A stretch of 57,114 nt of DNA from Prevotella sp. CAG:1058 (GCA_000433175.1 HF986650.1:1-57114); one strand, 5' to 3'; shown: positions 18,501 to 27,435, counted from the stretch's first letter. Notes: a model not told the origin generated them from the letters alone. Numbers and translations: made by a program.

Positions 18501-19011
18501 GAAAGTTAAGTGCAACTTCCGTACCATGGGCAAGAAGTTTGGCAAACTGATGAAGAGCATAGCAGGACAAATTGAGGTACTTTCACAGGAGGATATTGTA
18601 GCATTCGAAAAGGCAGGAATGATTACGTTGCAAGTTGACGGACAGGAAGTTACCGTTGAGGCTGGTGACGTTGAAATAATCAACGAAGACATACCTGGAT
18701 GGCTTGTTGCCAATGACGGAAACCTTACTGTTGCGCTCGAAGTCGAACTTAATGAGAGTTTGCGTAATGAGGGAATGGCGCGTGAGTTGATTAATAGGAT
18801 TCAGAACTTACGTAAGGAATGCGGTTTGGAAATTACTGACCGTGTTAATATAACCATATCGTCAGACAACCGCATTGAGTCGGCTATTGCCTCGTTTGGT
18901 GAATATATTAAGGGCCAGGTTCTTGCCGATAGTATAGTTGTTGCTGATAATGATGGCAACGAGGTAGACTTGGATGAGCTTAAAGTGAGAATTAAGGTAG
19001 CCAAAGTATAA
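15580..19011 (+). CDS. ileS: Isoleucyl-tRNA synthetase
   Basis: 1143 residues. It charges tRNA-Ile with isoleucine and edits misactivated valine. The class I signature HIGH appears as GHPGIHH (54-60), and KMSKR lies at ~694-698 (GNKMSKRLGN). The editing domain in the CP1 insertion includes AWTTTPWTLAANSALCVGP and the tRNA-binding region follows in the C-terminal third. It is longer than the ~940-residue E. coli enzyme and resembles the second (eukaryotic-like) IleRS type, which often tolerates mupirocin; that subtype assignment is inference. No T-box leader is visible. The gene precedes the DksA-like gene by 158 bp; this gap holds an 11-bp inverted repeat (19041-19051 with 19096-19106). Confidence 0.97.
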   Translation: MADKFAEHKGLDLTATNKTILEEWNKNDVFHKSITEREGCPQFVFFEGPPSANGHPGIHHVLARTIKDTFNRYKTMKGFQVHRKAGWDTHGLPVELGVEKDLGITKADIDNKESDKYISVEDYNHKCRENVMKFTAEWRSLTEKMGYWVDLDHPYITYDNKYIETLWWLLKQLYDKGLLYKGYTIQPYSPAAGTGLSSHELNQPGCYRDVKDTTVTAQFAMKDPKPEMTEWGKPYFLAWTTTPWTLAANSALCVGPNIDYVAVQTYNPYSGEPITIVMAEVLVSSYFNAKGEGMDLSEYKKGDKVIPYKIIAHYKGTDLVGMHYEQLLPMISPMTDGAFKVIPGDYVTTEDGTGIVHIAPNFGADDANVAKKAGVPPIVLIDKKGNQRPVVDLEGKYYVIDDLDEEFVNKYVNVEAWNRYAGRYVKNAYDETLTDKDETLDITICMDLKARGMAFKIEKHVHNYPHCWRTDKPILYYPLDSWFIRSTACKDRMVELNKTINWKPESTGTGRFGNWLENLNDWNLSRSRFWGTPLPVWRDEDGNEICIGSLQELYDEVEKSVEAGFMASNVMKDKGFVPGDYSQENYDKIDLHRPYVDNIILCSKSGKPMKRETDLIDVWFDSGSMPYAQIHYPFENADAIDKGLAFPADFINEGVDQTRGWFFTLHAIATMVFDSVAFKNVISSGLVLDAKGNKMSKRLGNAVDPFETIEKYGADAVRFYMLTNSSPWDNLKFDPNGVDEVRRKFFGTLYNTYSFFSLYANVDAFDCSQEVIPVKERPEIDQWIISELNSLVKGVDNALSDYEPTKAGRLIDAFVNDDLSNWYVRLNRKRFWGKEMDKDKLSAYETLYTCLETVAKLLAPFSPFYSDQLYMDLVRATGRKDVESVHLTEFPVADESLMDKNLEARMKMAQKITSMVLALRRKVNIKVRQPLQCIMIPAVDEVQRQRIEAVKNLIVNEVNVKELKFVEGAGVLVKKVKCNFRTMGKKFGKLMKSIAGQIEVLSQEDIVAFEKAGMITLQVDGQEVTVEAGDVEIINEDIPGWLVANDGNLTVALEVELNESLRNEGMARELINRIQNLRKECGLEITDRVNITISSDNRIESAIASFGEYIKGQVLADSIVVADNDGNEVDLDELKVRIKVAKV

Positions 19012-19169
19012 TCTTAATGGTGAATTTATAATTGTAAACAGAAAATTATGATTGCTTCCGGTTATTGTTAAACTTTGTTTTGCAAGAAGGAAAAGTCATA
19101 ATTTTCTCAGTTTACTTAAACGTAAGTTCTTCATTTAAATGGGAATATTAACTTTAAAAGATACATATT

Positions 19170-19553
19170 ATGGCAGAAAAAACACGTTACAGCGATGAGG
19201 AACTTGAGGAATTCAGGGGAATTATCAATGAAAAGCTTAGACTTGCCAGGCGTGACTACAATCAGATGATGAGGACTCTGATGAACGCTGATGGCAATGA
19301 TGTGGATGATACGTCGCCTACATACAAGGTGCTTGAGGAAGGTAGCGCTACGCAGACAAAGGAGGAACTTATCCAACAGGCAAGTCGTTTGCAGAAATTT
19401 ATTCAAGGTCTTGAAGGGGCTTTGATACGTATAGAGAACAAGACATATGGCATTGACCGCATAACAGGCGAGTTGATACCTAAAGAGCGTTTGCGCGCCG
19501 TTCCACATGCAACGCTCAGCGTAGCTTCGAAAAATGCAAGGAAGAATAATTAA
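19170..19553 (+). CDS. TraR/DksA-family transcriptional regulator lacking the zinc cysteines
   Basis: 127 residues. DksA-like proteins enter the RNA polymerase secondary channel and modulate transcription with ppGpp. The N-terminal helices (YSDEELEEFRGIINEKL) form a coiled-coil hairpin carrying acidic tip residues (NADGNDVDDTSPTYKV). The C-terminal zinc-finger region is TYGIDRITGELIPKERL followed by RAVPHA. The protein contains no cysteine, so the usual four-Cys zinc site is absent. The globular fold may be held without metal. It lies between ileS and lspA on the same strand and may be co-transcribed with lspA (109 bp to the preferred lspA start). Regulator function is inferred from the family. 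Confidence 0.9.
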   Translation: MAEKTRYSDEELEEFRGIINEKLRLARRDYNQMMRTLMNADGNDVDDTSPTYKVLEEGSATQTKEELIQQASRLQKFIQGLEGALIRIENKTYGIDRITGELIPKERLRAVPHATLSVASKNARKNN

Positions 19554-19662
19554 AGAGTATTGCATTAATATTATTAGTGGCCAAGGATTGGGAACAGATG
19601 CAGATTAAATGAAAGTATTATGCGTTTTGTTCCCAATCCGGGTTAATTTTAAGACAGTGAGG

Positions 19663-20295
19663 ATGTTGGCATTAAACACTTGTTGGAAAAAAGGACTGGC
19701 GGTAGGACTCGCGGTAATATTATTACTTATAATCGATCAATTTATAAAGATAGAAGTAAAAACAGGCATGTGTCTGCATGAAAGTATTCATGTGACAGAT
19801 TGGTTTTATATTTACTTTATAGAGAACAACGGTATGGCTTTTGGTATGACCTTGGTCAATAAGGTTGTTCTGAGTCTTTTTAGGATTGTTGCCATTGTTG
19901 TTTTAGGATGGTATCTTTGCCGTCAAATTAAACGTTGCGCACGTGCAATTTATGTAGTATGTCTGACTCTCATATTTGCGGGTGCTTTGGGCAATCTTAT
20001 TGATTGCATGTTTTATGGTTTGATTTTTAATGCATCCTCACCATATTATTTATCTTATTTCGTACCGTTTGGTACAGGGTATGCTCCATTTCTTATGGGT
20101 AAGGTCGTAGATATGTTTTATTTTCCTTTGATTGTTACCACATGGCCTGAATGGGTTCCATTTTGGGGCGGAAATGAATTTGTTTTTTTTAGCCCGGTAT
20201 TTAATTTTGCTGATTCTTGTGTTAGTGTCGGAGTTATATTGCTTTTGATTTTTTGCCGAAAGGAACTGTCGGAAATAACGTTTGTAAGAAAATGA
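19663..20295 (+). CDS. lspA: Lipoprotein signal peptidase (signal peptidase II)
   Basis: 210 residues from the ATG at 19663, preferred because it leaves a short lead before the first membrane helix and is preceded by GTGAGG. A start at 19609 adds 18 residues. This inner-membrane aspartyl protease removes signal peptides from diacylglyceryl prolipoproteins. Both catalytic motifs are present: GALGNLID and FNFADS, Asp132 and Asp202 when counted from the 19609 start. Four membrane segments are visible, with the larger periplasmic loop (SSPYYLSYFVPFGTGYAP) typical of Bacteroidota LspA. Its last codons overlap the start of a lipoprotein gene, which suggests translational coupling of the enzyme with one of its substrates. 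Confidence 0.95.
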   Translation: MLALNTCWKKGLAVGLAVILLLIIDQFIKIEVKTGMCLHESIHVTDWFYIYFIENNGMAFGMTLVNKVVLSLFRIVAIVVLGWYLCRQIKRCARAIYVVCLTLIFAGALGNLIDCMFYGLIFNASSPYYLSYFVPFGTGYAPFLMGKVVDMFYFPLIVTTWPEWVPFWGGNEFVFFSPVFNFADSCVSVGVILLLIFCRKELSEITFVRK

Positions 20296-21263
20296 GAATA
20301 TATTCTGTTTTCAAATGTCTCATACTTTGTGCTTTGGTCTTGTCTTGCAAGCCGCAAGTTCCAGATAAGTATCTTCAGCCAGGAGAGTTTGAAGATATAC
20401 TTTACGATTACCATTTGGCAGATGCCATGGCCCAAAATGAGGAGAACTCATCAGGAGACGAATATAATACTATGTTATACCGTCAGGCTGTGTTAAATAA
20501 GTATGGTATTACTCAAGCAGAGTTTGACTCGTCTTTGGTATATTATACCCGTCACTCGGACAGATTGCATCAGGTTTATGAGAATCTTGTTAAACGTTTT
20601 GAAGATGATGCCATGTCTTTGGGTGCATCGGCAAATGACATTAGACGTTTTGGAGACATGAGGTCGGAGCGTGACACTTCAAATTTGTGGGTAGGAGAGC
20701 CTGCAACAATGCTTACTGTATTTCCTCCTTATAATTTAATGTCTTTTGAAATAATGGCTGATAGTACATATCAAGCGGGAGATAGAATAATTTTCAGTTT
20801 TAATTGTGATTTTATATATAATGAAGGCATTAAGGACGGTCGCGCAGTACTTGCAGTGCAGTTTAAGAATGACAGCGTAGCTAGCAGCATGGTACGCATG
20901 TCGTCGAATATGAATTATGTACTTACTGTGACAGATTCGGATAAAAAAGGAATTAAGGCTATTCGTGGATTTGTTTACCTTGAAAAGTCTGTTAATTATG
21001 GTTCATCCATGACAAATAATGATTTGTGCCTGATGTTTATTGATAATATCCGTATGGTTAGGATGCGCGGCATGTCTTCATTGGGCTCAGGAGTAAATGG
21101 TAATACTAGTGCTCCTATGAGTAATGATACAGCGAGGAGAATTGTTGGAGCAAATCCTGTTGGACAAGGTTCTGGCCAGATAGGACAATCACAGCATAAG
21201 CCGTCTTCAAATTCGAAACCATTAAAATTATCTGATGTAAGGCCTTTACCGCCTCACCGATAG
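20292..21263 (+). CDS. DUF4296 family lipoprotein
   Basis: 323 residues from the ATG at 20292. This start overlaps the lspA stop as ATGA, and it places a clean lipoprotein signal at the N-terminus (lipobox ALVLSC, Cys ~20). The DUF4296 module follows directly (PGEFEDILYDYHLADAM, then QAEFDSSLVYYTRHSDRL). A middle beta-rich section (~140-265) and a Ser/Asn-rich, probably disordered tail (~275-323) follow. The protein should be a substrate of LspA and sit in the inner or outer membrane facing the periplasm. DUF4296 next to lspA is a recurrent arrangement in this phylum to my knowledge. Function unknown. Confidence 0.87.
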   Translation: MRIYSVFKCLILCALVLSCKPQVPDKYLQPGEFEDILYDYHLADAMAQNEENSSGDEYNTMLYRQAVLNKYGITQAEFDSSLVYYTRHSDRLHQVYENLVKRFEDDAMSLGASANDIRRFGDMRSERDTSNLWVGEPATMLTVFPPYNLMSFEIMADSTYQAGDRIIFSFNCDFIYNEGIKDGRAVLAVQFKNDSVASSMVRMSSNMNYVLTVTDSDKKGIKAIRGFVYLEKSVNYGSSMTNNDLCLMFIDNIRMVRMRGMSSLGSGVNGNTSAPMSNDTARRIVGANPVGQGSGQIGQSQHKPSSNSKPLKLSDVRPLPPHR

Positions 21264-21291
21264 ATTTGTTGTTCCAAGAAGTGTGTTTTTT

Positions 21292-21498
21292 ATGATACGT
21301 CGTATTGCTGTACACAGGGTTATTATTGGAGGAAAAGTCATACCAATGTGCGTGGTTGGCATTGAAAATAATGGAATAGTTGCGTTTTATGAATCTTTTT
21401 CTGGTGAACCGCCATTTACAGAATGGATTGGCGGAACCGTAGTTTTGGGAAAAGATGAATGGGGTAGGATGGTGATTGAAAAATATGAAGATAGTTGA
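21292..21498 (+). CDS. Small conserved-looking protein of unknown function
   Basis: 68 residues from the ATG at 21292; an upstream GTG at 21283 is in frame. The sequence is beta-rich and compact (RRIAVHRVIIGGKVIPMCV, FTEWIGGTVVLGKDEWGRM) and has no signal peptide or membrane segment. It follows the DUF4296 gene by 28 bp and precedes the promoter-like site of the polysaccharide locus, so it probably belongs to the lspA operon. The composition looks protein-like rather than random, but I recognise no family. Confidence 0.6.
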   Translation: MIRRIAVHRVIIGGKVIPMCVVGIENNGIVAFYESFSGEPPFTEWIGGTVVLGKDEWGRMVIEKYEDS

Positions 21499-21520
21499 AT
21501 CTCATTTTCATAAAAAGTGT

Positions 21521-21528
21521 TATCTTTG
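21521..21528 (+). promoter_or_regulatory. -7 box upstream of the polysaccharide operon
   Basis: TATCTTTG fits TAnnTTTG. A TTG at 21495-21497 is 23 bp upstream, wider than usual. It lies just past the end of the small protein gene and 53 bp before the sugar transferase start, where an AGGAGG (21561-21566) is also seen. Confidence 0.45.
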
Positions 21529-21580
21529 CAACATAATAACAAAAATCGTGTTTAATACTTAGGAGGGAAAAACGAATAAA

Positions 21581-22222
21581 GTGAACAACGCATATATAGA
21601 AAATATGGAAGGTATGGCGTATAGACGAGACGCAATGAATGGTTTGCAGCGGTCAATAAAGAGATTGCTTGATTTTGTATTTGCTCTTATAGGTCTTGTT
21701 GCTTTGTCTCCATTATTTCTAATAATATGTTTGTTGTTGAAACTGCAAAATAACGGCCCCGCAATATTTTATCAAGAACGTATAGGATATAAGGGGCGGC
21801 CTTTTACCATTTACAAGTTTAGGACGATGAGTGATTGCGAGACGGAGCCACGTTTGGTCGCGAATTGCAATGAGTATAATTCTACTAGGCTTGAAAGATT
21901 TTTGCGTGAACATCATTTAGATGAGCTTCCTCAGTTGTGGAATGTATTAAAAGGAGATATGTCGTTTGTTGGTCCGCGTCCTGAGCGGAAATATTATATT
22001 GACAAGATAATGGAGTTTGACAGGAATTATGAGCTAATATATGAAATGAGACCTGGACTCACTTCAGAGGCGACGTTGTACAATGGATATACAGATACGA
22101 TGGAAAAAATGCTTAAACGTTTGCATATGGATATTTATTATTTGGAACACAGATCATTGTCTCGTGATTTTAGCATAATAATACGTACGGCATTAAGCAT
22201 AGTAAGTGGAAAGAAATTCTAA
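21581..22222 (+). CDS. Initiating sugar-phosphate transferase (PglC/WbaP-type)
   Basis: 213 residues from a GTG at 21581. An ATG at 21605 (MEGMAYRRD) is an alternative; the AGGAGG at 21561-21566 is closer to the GTG but still 14 bp away. It transfers a sugar-1-phosphate from a UDP-sugar to undecaprenyl phosphate, the first step of repeat-unit assembly. A single N-terminal membrane helix (LLDFVFALIGLVALSPLFL) precedes the catalytic part with YKFRTM and GDMSFVGPRPE, both hallmarks of bacterial sugar transferases. The short form with no multi-TM N-terminal domain is the monotopic type. It opens the polysaccharide locus, followed by export and polymerase genes. The sugar is not predictable. Confidence 0.93.
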   Translation: MNNAYIENMEGMAYRRDAMNGLQRSIKRLLDFVFALIGLVALSPLFLIICLLLKLQNNGPAIFYQERIGYKGRPFTIYKFRTMSDCETEPRLVANCNEYNSTRLERFLREHHLDELPQLWNVLKGDMSFVGPRPERKYYIDKIMEFDRNYELIYEMRPGLTSEATLYNGYTDTMEKMLKRLHMDIYYLEHRSLSRDFSIIIRTALSIVSGKKF

Positions 22223-22256
22223 ACAATATATTTTTTGTATTTGTAAGATTATAATT

Positions 22257-24836
22257 ATGAGAAGATTCTTTATATTGGCCTTTCTTATGTCATTAATGAC
22301 GATGGGAAGTATGGCACAGTCAGCAATGACGGACGAACAGGTATTACAGTATGTTGTTGAGGAACATCAATCAGGAACGTCCCAAGCACAGATTGTGACA
22401 AAGCTTATGCAGCGTGGTGTTGATATTGAGCAAATACGCCGTGTAAAGCAAAAATATGAAAGATTGGCTAAGAATCAGGGATTGGGAGCGATTGTTACCA
22501 AAGAGAAATCGGGTAATCGTTTGCGTACCAACAATAGCAAGACAAAGATGAATAATGCTAACGTTAATGATGATACTGATGAATTCTTGCCGACATATCG
22601 TTTGACTGATGGTAGAGAGAAGGATTATGATAATAAGAATATCTATGATGAAACCAATGAAGATTGGCTAATGATGCAGGATGAACTTAACGGCTTCATT
22701 CCTGATACTGCTGCTATCGTACAAAAATATATGGATGATAGGAAAAAGAAAAAAGTCAAAGTGTTTGGCCGGGATATTTTTAATAATAAAGAACTTACGT
22801 TCGAACCTGAAATGAACATTGCGACTCCGCAGAACTATCGTCTTGGACCTGGTGATGCAGTTTTCATCGAAATTTATGGTGCTTCGCAAAAGACGATTGA
22901 AGGAACCGTTTCGCCAGACGGAACAATTACGATTGAAGGTTTTGGACCAGTACAGATAAGTGGTCTTACTGTTAAGGAAGCTAATTCGCGATTAAGGTCA
23001 ACTCTTGGCAAACGGTATAGTAGTTCCAAAATAAGTTTGACTGTTGGACAGACAAGATCGATAATGGTTAATGTAATGGGTGAAGTGAATAATCCAGGAA
23101 CCTACACATTACCTGCTTTTGCAACAGTATTCCATGCATTGTATATGGCTGGAGGAACAAATGACTTGGGTACAATGCGTAATATCAAGGTTTACAGGAA
23201 TAATCGTCTTGTTTCAACTGTCGATATATATGACTATATCTTGAATGGCAAATTGACAGGGAATGTTCGTCTTGCAGATAATGATGTTATTTCTGTAGGT
23301 ACTTATGATTGCCTGGTTAATATTACTGGTAAAGTAAAACGTCCGATGTATTACGAAATGAAAAAGAACGAGAGCGTCGCAACATTGTTGAAATATTCAG
23401 GAGGCTTTACTGGTGATGCATATAAAAAGTCTGTCAGGTTGGTGCGCAAGGCAGGGAAAGAATACTCAGTTTACAACATTGACGAGTTTGACATGAGTTC
23501 GTTCCAACTAGCTGATGCTGATTCTGTAAGTGTAGATTCAATCCTACAAAGATATTCAAATATGGTGGAAATTAAAGGAGCTGTATTCCGTCCTGGAATG
23601 TACCAAGTTGGTGGTAATATAAACAGTGTCCGTACTCTTATTGAGAATGCTGATGGATTGAAGGAGGAAGCGTTCACGGCACGTGCTGTAATGCACAGAA
23701 TGAAGCCGGACCGTACATTAGAAGTCATCCCTGTTGATGTAGAAGGTATATTGGCAGGTCGAACTGCAGATATTCCAATACAGAATAATGATGTTCTTTT
23801 CATTCCTACAAAACAAGAGATGATGGAGGAGCAGACTATAACCATACATGGCGAAGTTTTTTATCCGGGAGTTTATAAGTATGCAGATAATGAGACTCTT
23901 GAAGATTTTGTTTTACAGGCTGGTGGTTTGAAGCAAACAGCATCGACAGTAAAAGTAGATGTGGCGCGGCGTATTGTAAACCCTAAGGCATTGACTACTG
24001 ATTCTGTGATAGCACGTACTTATACTTTTGCTTTAAAAGACGGATTTGTCATTGATGGAGAACCGGGCTTCAAGCTCATGCCATATGATGAAGTGTATGT
24101 TCGTAAGAGCCCAGGCTTTTATAAGCAGCAAAACGTTATGGTTGAAGGAGAAGTTATGTTTGGTGGAACATATACTTTGTCAAAGAAGAATCAAAGACTT
24201 AGTGATTTGATAAAGAATGCAGGTGGTGTTAATGATCGTGCTTATGTTGCCGGAGCAAGACTCGAGAGAAAAATGAATGAGGTCGAGCGTAAAAGGATGG
24301 AAACTATATTGAAAATGGCGCGTGAACAGGCTGAAAATCTAGAAATAGAAGCTGCTGCGCAGAATAAGAAAGTGGATTTGGAGAATAGTGAATTATTAAA
24401 ACGATTTGAGATTCCCGAAACTTATTCTGTCGGAATAGAGCTTGACAAGGCTCTGTCTAATCCTGGAAGCGATGCAGATATTGTTCTTCGTGAGGGCGAC
24501 AAGCTAATTGTTCCACAGTACACGGCTACGGTAAAGATTAATGGAGAAGTTATGTATCCTAATACTGTTGGTTACCAGCAAGGCAAGAAAGCCAAGTATT
24601 ATATAAATCAAGCCGGTGGTTATAGTAATAAGGCAAAGAAGAGCCAGACATACATAATCTACATGAACGGTACCATTGCTAAGGTTAGTGAAGGTGCAAG
24701 GCCAATGCCTGGTTGTGAGATATTTGTACCACAAAAGAAAATTAACACAATGACAGTTGCCGAGAAGTTGGCTATTGGTTCAGCCAGTGCTTCTATAGCT
24801 ACTATGATTGCAACATTGGTTAATGTATTGAAATAA
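22257..24836 (+). CDS. Polysaccharide export protein with SLBB repeats (Wza-like)
   Basis: 859 residues from the ATG at 22257 (MRRFFILAFL), giving a signal peptide ending SMAQ; a longer frame from 22206 has no such signal. It probably forms the outer-membrane or periplasmic exit channel for the polysaccharide. The export domain begins YRLGPGDAVFIEIYG, with SPDGTITIEGFGPVQI, followed by several SLBB beta-grasp modules (for example TIHGEVFYPGVYKYADNETL and MVEGEVMFGGTYTLSKKN). A charged coiled-coil insert (~680-725) and a C-terminal hydrophobic helix (~835-855) are present. Unlike E. coli Wza it has no lipobox Cys and is more than twice as long; long forms are normal in Bacteroidota. Confidence 0.93.
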   Translation: MRRFFILAFLMSLMTMGSMAQSAMTDEQVLQYVVEEHQSGTSQAQIVTKLMQRGVDIEQIRRVKQKYERLAKNQGLGAIVTKEKSGNRLRTNNSKTKMNNANVNDDTDEFLPTYRLTDGREKDYDNKNIYDETNEDWLMMQDELNGFIPDTAAIVQKYMDDRKKKKVKVFGRDIFNNKELTFEPEMNIATPQNYRLGPGDAVFIEIYGASQKTIEGTVSPDGTITIEGFGPVQISGLTVKEANSRLRSTLGKRYSSSKISLTVGQTRSIMVNVMGEVNNPGTYTLPAFATVFHALYMAGGTNDLGTMRNIKVYRNNRLVSTVDIYDYILNGKLTGNVRLADNDVISVGTYDCLVNITGKVKRPMYYEMKKNESVATLLKYSGGFTGDAYKKSVRLVRKAGKEYSVYNIDEFDMSSFQLADADSVSVDSILQRYSNMVEIKGAVFRPGMYQVGGNINSVRTLIENADGLKEEAFTARAVMHRMKPDRTLEVIPVDVEGILAGRTADIPIQNNDVLFIPTKQEMMEEQTITIHGEVFYPGVYKYADNETLEDFVLQAGGLKQTASTVKVDVARRIVNPKALTTDSVIARTYTFALKDGFVIDGEPGFKLMPYDEVYVRKSPGFYKQQNVMVEGEVMFGGTYTLSKKNQRLSDLIKNAGGVNDRAYVAGARLERKMNEVERKRMETILKMAREQAENLEIEAAAQNKKVDLENSELLKRFEIPETYSVGIELDKALSNPGSDADIVLREGDKLIVPQYTATVKINGEVMYPNTVGYQQGKKAKYYINQAGGYSNKAKKSQTYIIYMNGTIAKVSEGARPMPGCEIFVPQKKINTMTVAEKLAIGSASASIATMIATLVNVLK

Positions 24837-25079
24837 AATGGTGTTGATATAAATTTTAGTTCATCCTTATATGGTTTGTTCTGTGGTAATATTAAAGACT
24901 TTTCAAGATTCCTAAAAAGAGGATTTTGGAAAATTCCAGGGATAATTTTTTTCTTTGGTTTTTTCTCTGTTGAAATAGTATTATGGCAATTTATATAAAC
25001 AATGTAAAAACCATTAAGTTATTTAAGGATTCACCAAAAGGGGGTATTTGTCTGAAATTATAAAAACGTAGAAAATAAA

Positions 25080-26144
25080 ATGGAAAAAGCAAGAGAAAAG
25101 CAGGATTATATTGACCTGATTCAGATAGCAAAAAGGATAAAAGAACATCGTAAATTGTTTTTTACGGTTTTGCCTGTTGTTTTTGTTATAGCCTCGTTTT
25201 TTGCTTTGTGCATCCCTAGATACTATACGACAGAAGTTAAATTGGTGCCTGAAGTTGAAAACCCTGATATGGGAGGAACTTTGGGCTCATTAGCATCTTC
25301 TTTTGGTCTTGACTTAGGTAACATGCAGACTTCAGACGCGATAACTCCGTTGCTTTATCCTGATCTTATGGAAGATAACGGTTTTATATCAAAGCTGTTT
25401 TCAATAAGGGTGAAAAGTTCGGTTGATGCAGACGTTAAAGTAGATACGACATATTATACTTATTTGAAGAAGTATCAGAAAAAGCCTTGGTGGATCTCGG
25501 TAAAAGGATGGGTTGCGAAGCAGTTTAAGGAAAAAAAGAAAAAAGCGAGCACTCTTAAAGAGTATGACCCGTATAACATATCAGAAGAAGAGTTTTTGCT
25601 GATGGAGAAAATAAGAAATGACATTAGCATTCAAGTCGACAAGAAAACGGCTGTAATATCCATATTTGTGAAGGCGCAAGATCCTAACATCTGCAAGCAA
25701 TTAGCTGATGCCATAAAAGAAGAACTGCAAGACTTCATTACAAGTTATCGAACAAACAAAGCTCGTATAGATGTAGCGTATTATGAGAAACTCGCAAAAG
25801 AGGCTAAGATGGATTATGAAAGAGCGAGAAGACGTTACGCGTCATTTTCCGACTCAAACTCCGAGGCGATTCTTGAAAGTGTGCGTTCAACTCAAGATGA
25901 TTTGGAGAATGAAATGCAATTATGTTACAATGCATACAGTATGATGCAAAATCAGTTGCAGTTGGCAAGAACCAAGGTGCAAGAGCGAACTCCAGCGTTC
26001 ACGCTTCTGAAAGGAGCTATGGTACCTGTAAAACATAGTGGACCTAAAAGAATGTTAATGGTTATAGGCTTTATGATTCTGACCTTTTTCATATTGACAG
26101 GATATTTATTTAAGGATGATATAAAATATGCATTAAGCCGATGA
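25080..26144 (+). CDS. Chain-length determinant protein (Wzz family)
   Basis: 354 residues. It sets the polymer length in Wzx/Wzy systems as a ring in the inner membrane. The two membrane segments expected of the family are present: N-terminal ~29-50 (VLPVVFVIASFFALCIP) and C-terminal ~330-348 (LMVIGFMILTFFILTGYLF). The periplasmic part carries the Wzz start (RYYTTEVKLVPE) and a long coiled coil (~235-300). No C-terminal tyrosine-kinase domain is present. The 243-bp gap before it holds no gene that I can see. Co-directional with the export gene and the polymerase gene. Confidence 0.9.
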   Translation: MEKAREKQDYIDLIQIAKRIKEHRKLFFTVLPVVFVIASFFALCIPRYYTTEVKLVPEVENPDMGGTLGSLASSFGLDLGNMQTSDAITPLLYPDLMEDNGFISKLFSIRVKSSVDADVKVDTTYYTYLKKYQKKPWWISVKGWVAKQFKEKKKKASTLKEYDPYNISEEEFLLMEKIRNDISIQVDKKTAVISIFVKAQDPNICKQLADAIKEELQDFITSYRTNKARIDVAYYEKLAKEAKMDYERARRRYASFSDSNSEAILESVRSTQDDLENEMQLCYNAYSMMQNQLQLARTKVQERTPAFTLLKGAMVPVKHSGPKRMLMVIGFMILTFFILTGYLFKDDIKYALSR

Positions 26145-26190
26145 ATAATACAAAAATAGAATTTGTTTTTTTATTTGCATAAAAAGAAAC

Positions 26191-27435
26191 ATGTTGAGAT
26201 TTAAAATTAAAGATATATTTCTTATTAGCAAGCATTCATTAAGTGAAACTTTGTTTGTTATAGGAGTAACATTAGCTTTTTATGAATCTCTGCACCCATG
26301 GATTTTATGGTCATTGGGAGCTTATGCATATATATTATCGGCAATTTGCTTAATTAGTTATGTTTTAATATCCAAGACTTTAATAATTGAACCTGAATAT
26401 AATAAAGGACATATCTTGTTGTTTTGTACATATACAATTTTATCAGTATATCTCTTCTTCGTTAGTCCCAGTGTAACATTTACTCATTTTATCTCAGTCG
26501 CCCTACTTATTATAATATTCTATATTATTTTTAAGGCAGATGGTACACTATTAAAAAAAACGTTGGAAGTGATATCTAAGTCAATGGCTTGTATATTGAT
26601 AGTATCAATTTTCGGTTTTTTTTTATATATAATAGGATTCTCATTACCTTACTCCTCTGTAACATTTGGAGATGATCTATATTCATTTCTAAACTATTAT
26701 TTCTTTTTAACTAGCGATAGTTCATCCCTTATATTAATACCACGATTCCAATCTATATTTCTAGAGCCTAGTCACATGGCTATTGCGGCAACATTCTTAT
26801 TAATGACTGAATGTGGAAACTGGAAACGTTGGTATAATATAATACTGTTAATTTCCATTATAATATCTTTCTCTCTTGAAGCTTACGTTTTATTATTGTG
26901 TCTTTATTTTCTAAACAAATGGATACAAAGAAAACATTTCATAAGAAATCTCTTCATATCAATATCGATTTTTATTCTTATCATCATTGGCTCATTCTTC
27001 TATAATGACGGAGACAATATGTTTAATAGTCTCATCGTAATGCGTATGGAAGTTGATGATGGCGATTTGGCCGGAAATAATCGTACAACAGATTATTTTG
27101 ATGCAGAATATGAAAGTTTCCTAAATTCACCAGACGTATGGTTGGGACGTGATATGGATGGATCATTTGGAAATTCTGGTTATAAAGTATTCATATATGA
27201 GAACGGTTTTATAGGTATTATTTTATTGGTATTATTCTATGGCCCGTTATTATATAATAGGAACAATACACGTGCTGCTATTACTGCATTAACTCTTACT
27301 ATGATACATTTTATAGTTAGAGCACACATTATGTGGGAAAGTTGCATATTACCCATGTATTATATGGCGCAATGGTATCAATATATTCCAACAAACATAA
27401 AAAAACGAGAAGTTGAGGAGGATGGATGTGGATAA
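26191..27435 (+). CDS. O-antigen/capsule polymerase-like membrane protein (Wzy type)
   Basis: 414 residues with about ten hydrophobic segments and a larger loop around residues 270-320 (NNRTTDYFDAEYESFLNS). This layout matches Wzy polymerases, which join lipid-linked repeat units at the periplasmic face. Sequence identity in this family is always low, so the call rests on topology, length and position between the Wzz and Wzx genes. Base composition becomes clearly more A/T-rich here than in the preceding genes, suggesting that the variable, laterally exchanged part of the locus starts at this gene. The 3' end overlaps the flippase start. Confidence 0.78.
   Translation: MLRFKIKDIFLISKHSLSETLFVIGVTLAFYESLHPWILWSLGAYAYILSAICLISYVLISKTLIIEPEYNKGHILLFCTYTILSVYLFFVSPSVTFTHFISVALLIIIFYIIFKADGTLLKKTLEVISKSMACILIVSIFGFFLYIIGFSLPYSSVTFGDDLYSFLNYYFFLTSDSSSLILIPRFQSIFLEPSHMAIAATFLLMTECGNWKRWYNIILLISIIISFSLEAYVLLLCLYFLNKWIQRKHFIRNLFISISIFILIIIGSFFYNDGDNMFNSLIVMRMEVDDGDLAGNNRTTDYFDAEYESFLNSPDVWLGRDMDGSFGNSGYKVFIYENGFIGIILLVLFYGPLLYNRNNTRAAITALTLTMIHFIVRAHIMWESCILPMYYMAQWYQYIPTNIKKREVEEDGCG

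Noticed and set aside
15580..19011. T-box leader upstream of ileS
   Set aside because: The exact promoter leaves only ~30 nt of leader, too short for a T-box, and such elements are not expected in this phylum.
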